A stretch of DNA of 33,486 nt, from contig JAHBMJ010001120.1 of assembly GCA_018398765.1 (NCBI GenBank), forward strand, positions 2,059 to 35,544, in the 5' to 3' direction. Under the pieces are notes generated by a model. It worked only from the letters and a program-made list of their open reading frames with translations, was not told the DNA's origin and searched no databases. Origin of the DNA: Chromera velia. Taxonomy: Eukaryota; Sar; Chromeraceae. The position numbers and the translations under genes were made by a program. Shown piece after piece: positions 32,445 through 33,486 of the stretch (the stretch's first letter is position 1; each line of letters opens with the position of its first letter).

Positions 32445-32673
32445 CATCACAGAGAGTCAACACTTCGGAGACTTTCTTCCGCCCACAGCTCTAATCCCCA
32501 ACGTGCAAAAAACAGACGGCTCTCTCGGTCTGTGTGTTGGTTTTAGCTCACGCACCGTCATCAAATCGAAAATGAAAGAGAGAAGTACTGCACGACCATG
32601 AGTGTCCGAGAAGAGAGGCGGAGGGAATGAATTTGGGTTGACTGGCACGTACCGCTAATGAACAATTGCCTGC
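32445..32673 (-). CDS. Candidate chain of three micro-exons, function unknown
   Basis: Minus-strand segments 32653-32673 (21 bp), 32556-32587 (32 bp) and 32445-32490 (46 bp) each have a YAG acceptor and a GT donor (GTACGT, GTGCGT, GTACTT). The two introns are 65 bp each. Phases match (1, then 0). The joined peptide reads RQLFISVLLSFIFDLMT, then SCGRKKVSEVLTLCD: amphipathic, with no family recognised. Exon and intron sizes match those of the CCCH gene at 3190-5534. Neither the upstream start nor the downstream end was found. Confidence 0.3.
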
Positions 32674-32990
32674 CTGATCGAAAGAGCGTTCAAGGACGGT
32701 TTTCTCTCCCTTGTTCTTAATTCCTGTGCATGATTCGTCTCTTTTGCGTGGGGGCTGGGTCTGACCGACCCTCCTTTGCTTCCATGCAGTGCACACGAAA
32801 AAAGTTCGATTAGCAAGGGTGGGTGACTTTCAGACTATCTTGCGACAAACGACCTGCTCGCCTGGGGCAAAGAAGATGAAGGGAAAGGAGGGGGAGCGGA
32901 GAGCAGGGGAGGGAGTGATGGAGAGTGCATGATCATCCAGATCCATCACGCGCTTCTTTCTTTCTTTCTTTTGGGCGGCGTGCTTAGGCG

Positions 32991-33431
32991 ATGGGCATGC
33001 ACACGCAACTTCCCCCCAAAGAATGCGATGCATGCAAACAATTCGTGGCAGAGCATGGCGTGAGGTGGAGCATGCACGCGAGACTCTCTCCGCAGCCTGC
33101 TATCTTCCTGTCTGTTTTGGGGTCCGTGAGTCGGTCCCTGACTCTATATGAATACATCCTTGCATGGAAGCATGCAAGGGACCGACCCTTGCAGATTCTC
33201 GATCGATCGAGTTCGGATGAATCAAATTGCTTGAAGTGTCAGGGTCGGAATGGAGAGCGCGTGTGGCTGAGCACGGAGATGCAAGGCATCTGCATGCAAG
33301 GACTCTCGTTACGTATGCGTGTTTGCACTCATGCATGGTGTAAGATGACATTTTTCGAGTTCGCATGCATGTTTTCGGTGGTTCTTCCCTTCTATGCGCA
33401 GTCAGGCCGGCGTGAATCGTGCAATCAATGA
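32991..33431 (+). CDS. Small ORF, 146 codons, possibly spliced
   Basis: ATG at 32991 (context GGCGATGG) follows a polypyrimidine/TTAG acceptor-like tract. The frame is open to TGA at 33429-33431. It includes two C-x-x-C pairs (ECDAC, NCLKC) and hydrophobic patches. Two internal segments have intron-like ends and are exact multiples of three: 33060-33095 (GTGAGG...CCGCAG) and 33126-33194 (GTGAGT...TTGCAG). Translation therefore continues whether or not they are removed. No family was recognised. TGCATG-rich sequence could also keep a non-coding frame open. Confidence 0.3.
   Translation: MGMHTQLPPKECDACKQFVAEHGVRWSMHARLSPQPAIFLSVLGSVSRSLTLYEYILAWKHARDRPLQILDRSSSDESNCLKCQGRNGERVWLSTEMQGICMQGLSLRMRVCTHAWCKMTFFEFACMFSVVLPFYAQSGRRESCNQ
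33158..33179. repeat. Perfect 9-bp hairpin CCTTGCATG / CATGCAAGG
   Basis: Arms 33158-33166 and 33171-33179 surround a GAAG loop. Flanking GGTCCC and GGGACC can extend the pairing. It lies inside the optional 69-bp segment of the 32991 ORF. Confidence 0.65.
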
Positions 33432-33486
33432 CACGAAAGGGAAGGAAATGAAGACAGTACTGTCAAAGGAAAGAAGGGTCCTCTGA

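Noticed and set aside
1-33486. CRISPR array, operon, phage or transposase
   Set aside because: No spaced identical repeats, ribosome-binding-site pattern or transposase motif was seen; the tandem repeats are microsatellites.

Overview
The window reads as nuclear DNA from a unicellular eukaryote. Every well-supported gene is cut by GT-AG introns. Two intron size classes are visible: about 60-140 bp, and about 160-700 bp. The longer ones are full of simple repeats and are pyrimidine-rich on the coding strand. The gene content (RanBP1, an RCC1-like propeller with a chromodomain, a tandem CCCH zinc finger protein) and the repeat-laden introns would fit an alveolate or similar protist, for example a chromerid alga. 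The taxon is inference. No prokaryotic operon, CRISPR array, phage or transposase gene was seen.

Layout. 1-3189: no convincing gene, with CT/GT microsatellites. 3190-5534 (-): eight-exon gene for a tandem CCCH zinc finger protein with a long Pro-rich tail. 5535-6339: AT-rich intergenic DNA with ATGCAT palindromes and two adjacent inverted repeats. 6340-7809 (+): unrecognised six-exon gene, predicted secreted or membrane protein. 7810-9104: AT-rich, no gene seen. 9105-11341 (-): tentative seven-exon gene. 11571-15422 (-): two-exon gene for a 1052-residue protein with RCC1-like repeats, a chromodomain and an AT-hook. 15719-15844 (-): tRNA-like gene with A and B boxes, an insertion and a T-run terminator. 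17497-19299 (-): four-exon RanBP1. 20244 onward (+): a low-complexity protein of unknown function, divergent from RanBP1. About 21.7-33.5 kb: mostly simple-sequence DNA holding scattered splice-bounded candidate exons on both strands. These include a protein-kinase subdomain XI-like terminal exon (-), a WD40-like exon pair (+), a chain of micro-exons (-) and a small ORF (+).

The common theme of the recognised genes is nuclear. RanBP1 and a chromatin-directed RCC1-like protein both belong to the Ran/chromatin world, and the CCCH protein probably binds RNA. The most unusual pattern is that several introns begin with a tandem repeat whose unit is the splice donor itself (GTGA, GTCA or GT repeated from the first intron base). 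This holds in both firmly modelled nuclear genes and helps to flag further candidate exons. All exon joins were made by eye from reading frame, phase and splice consensus. None was tested against transcripts.
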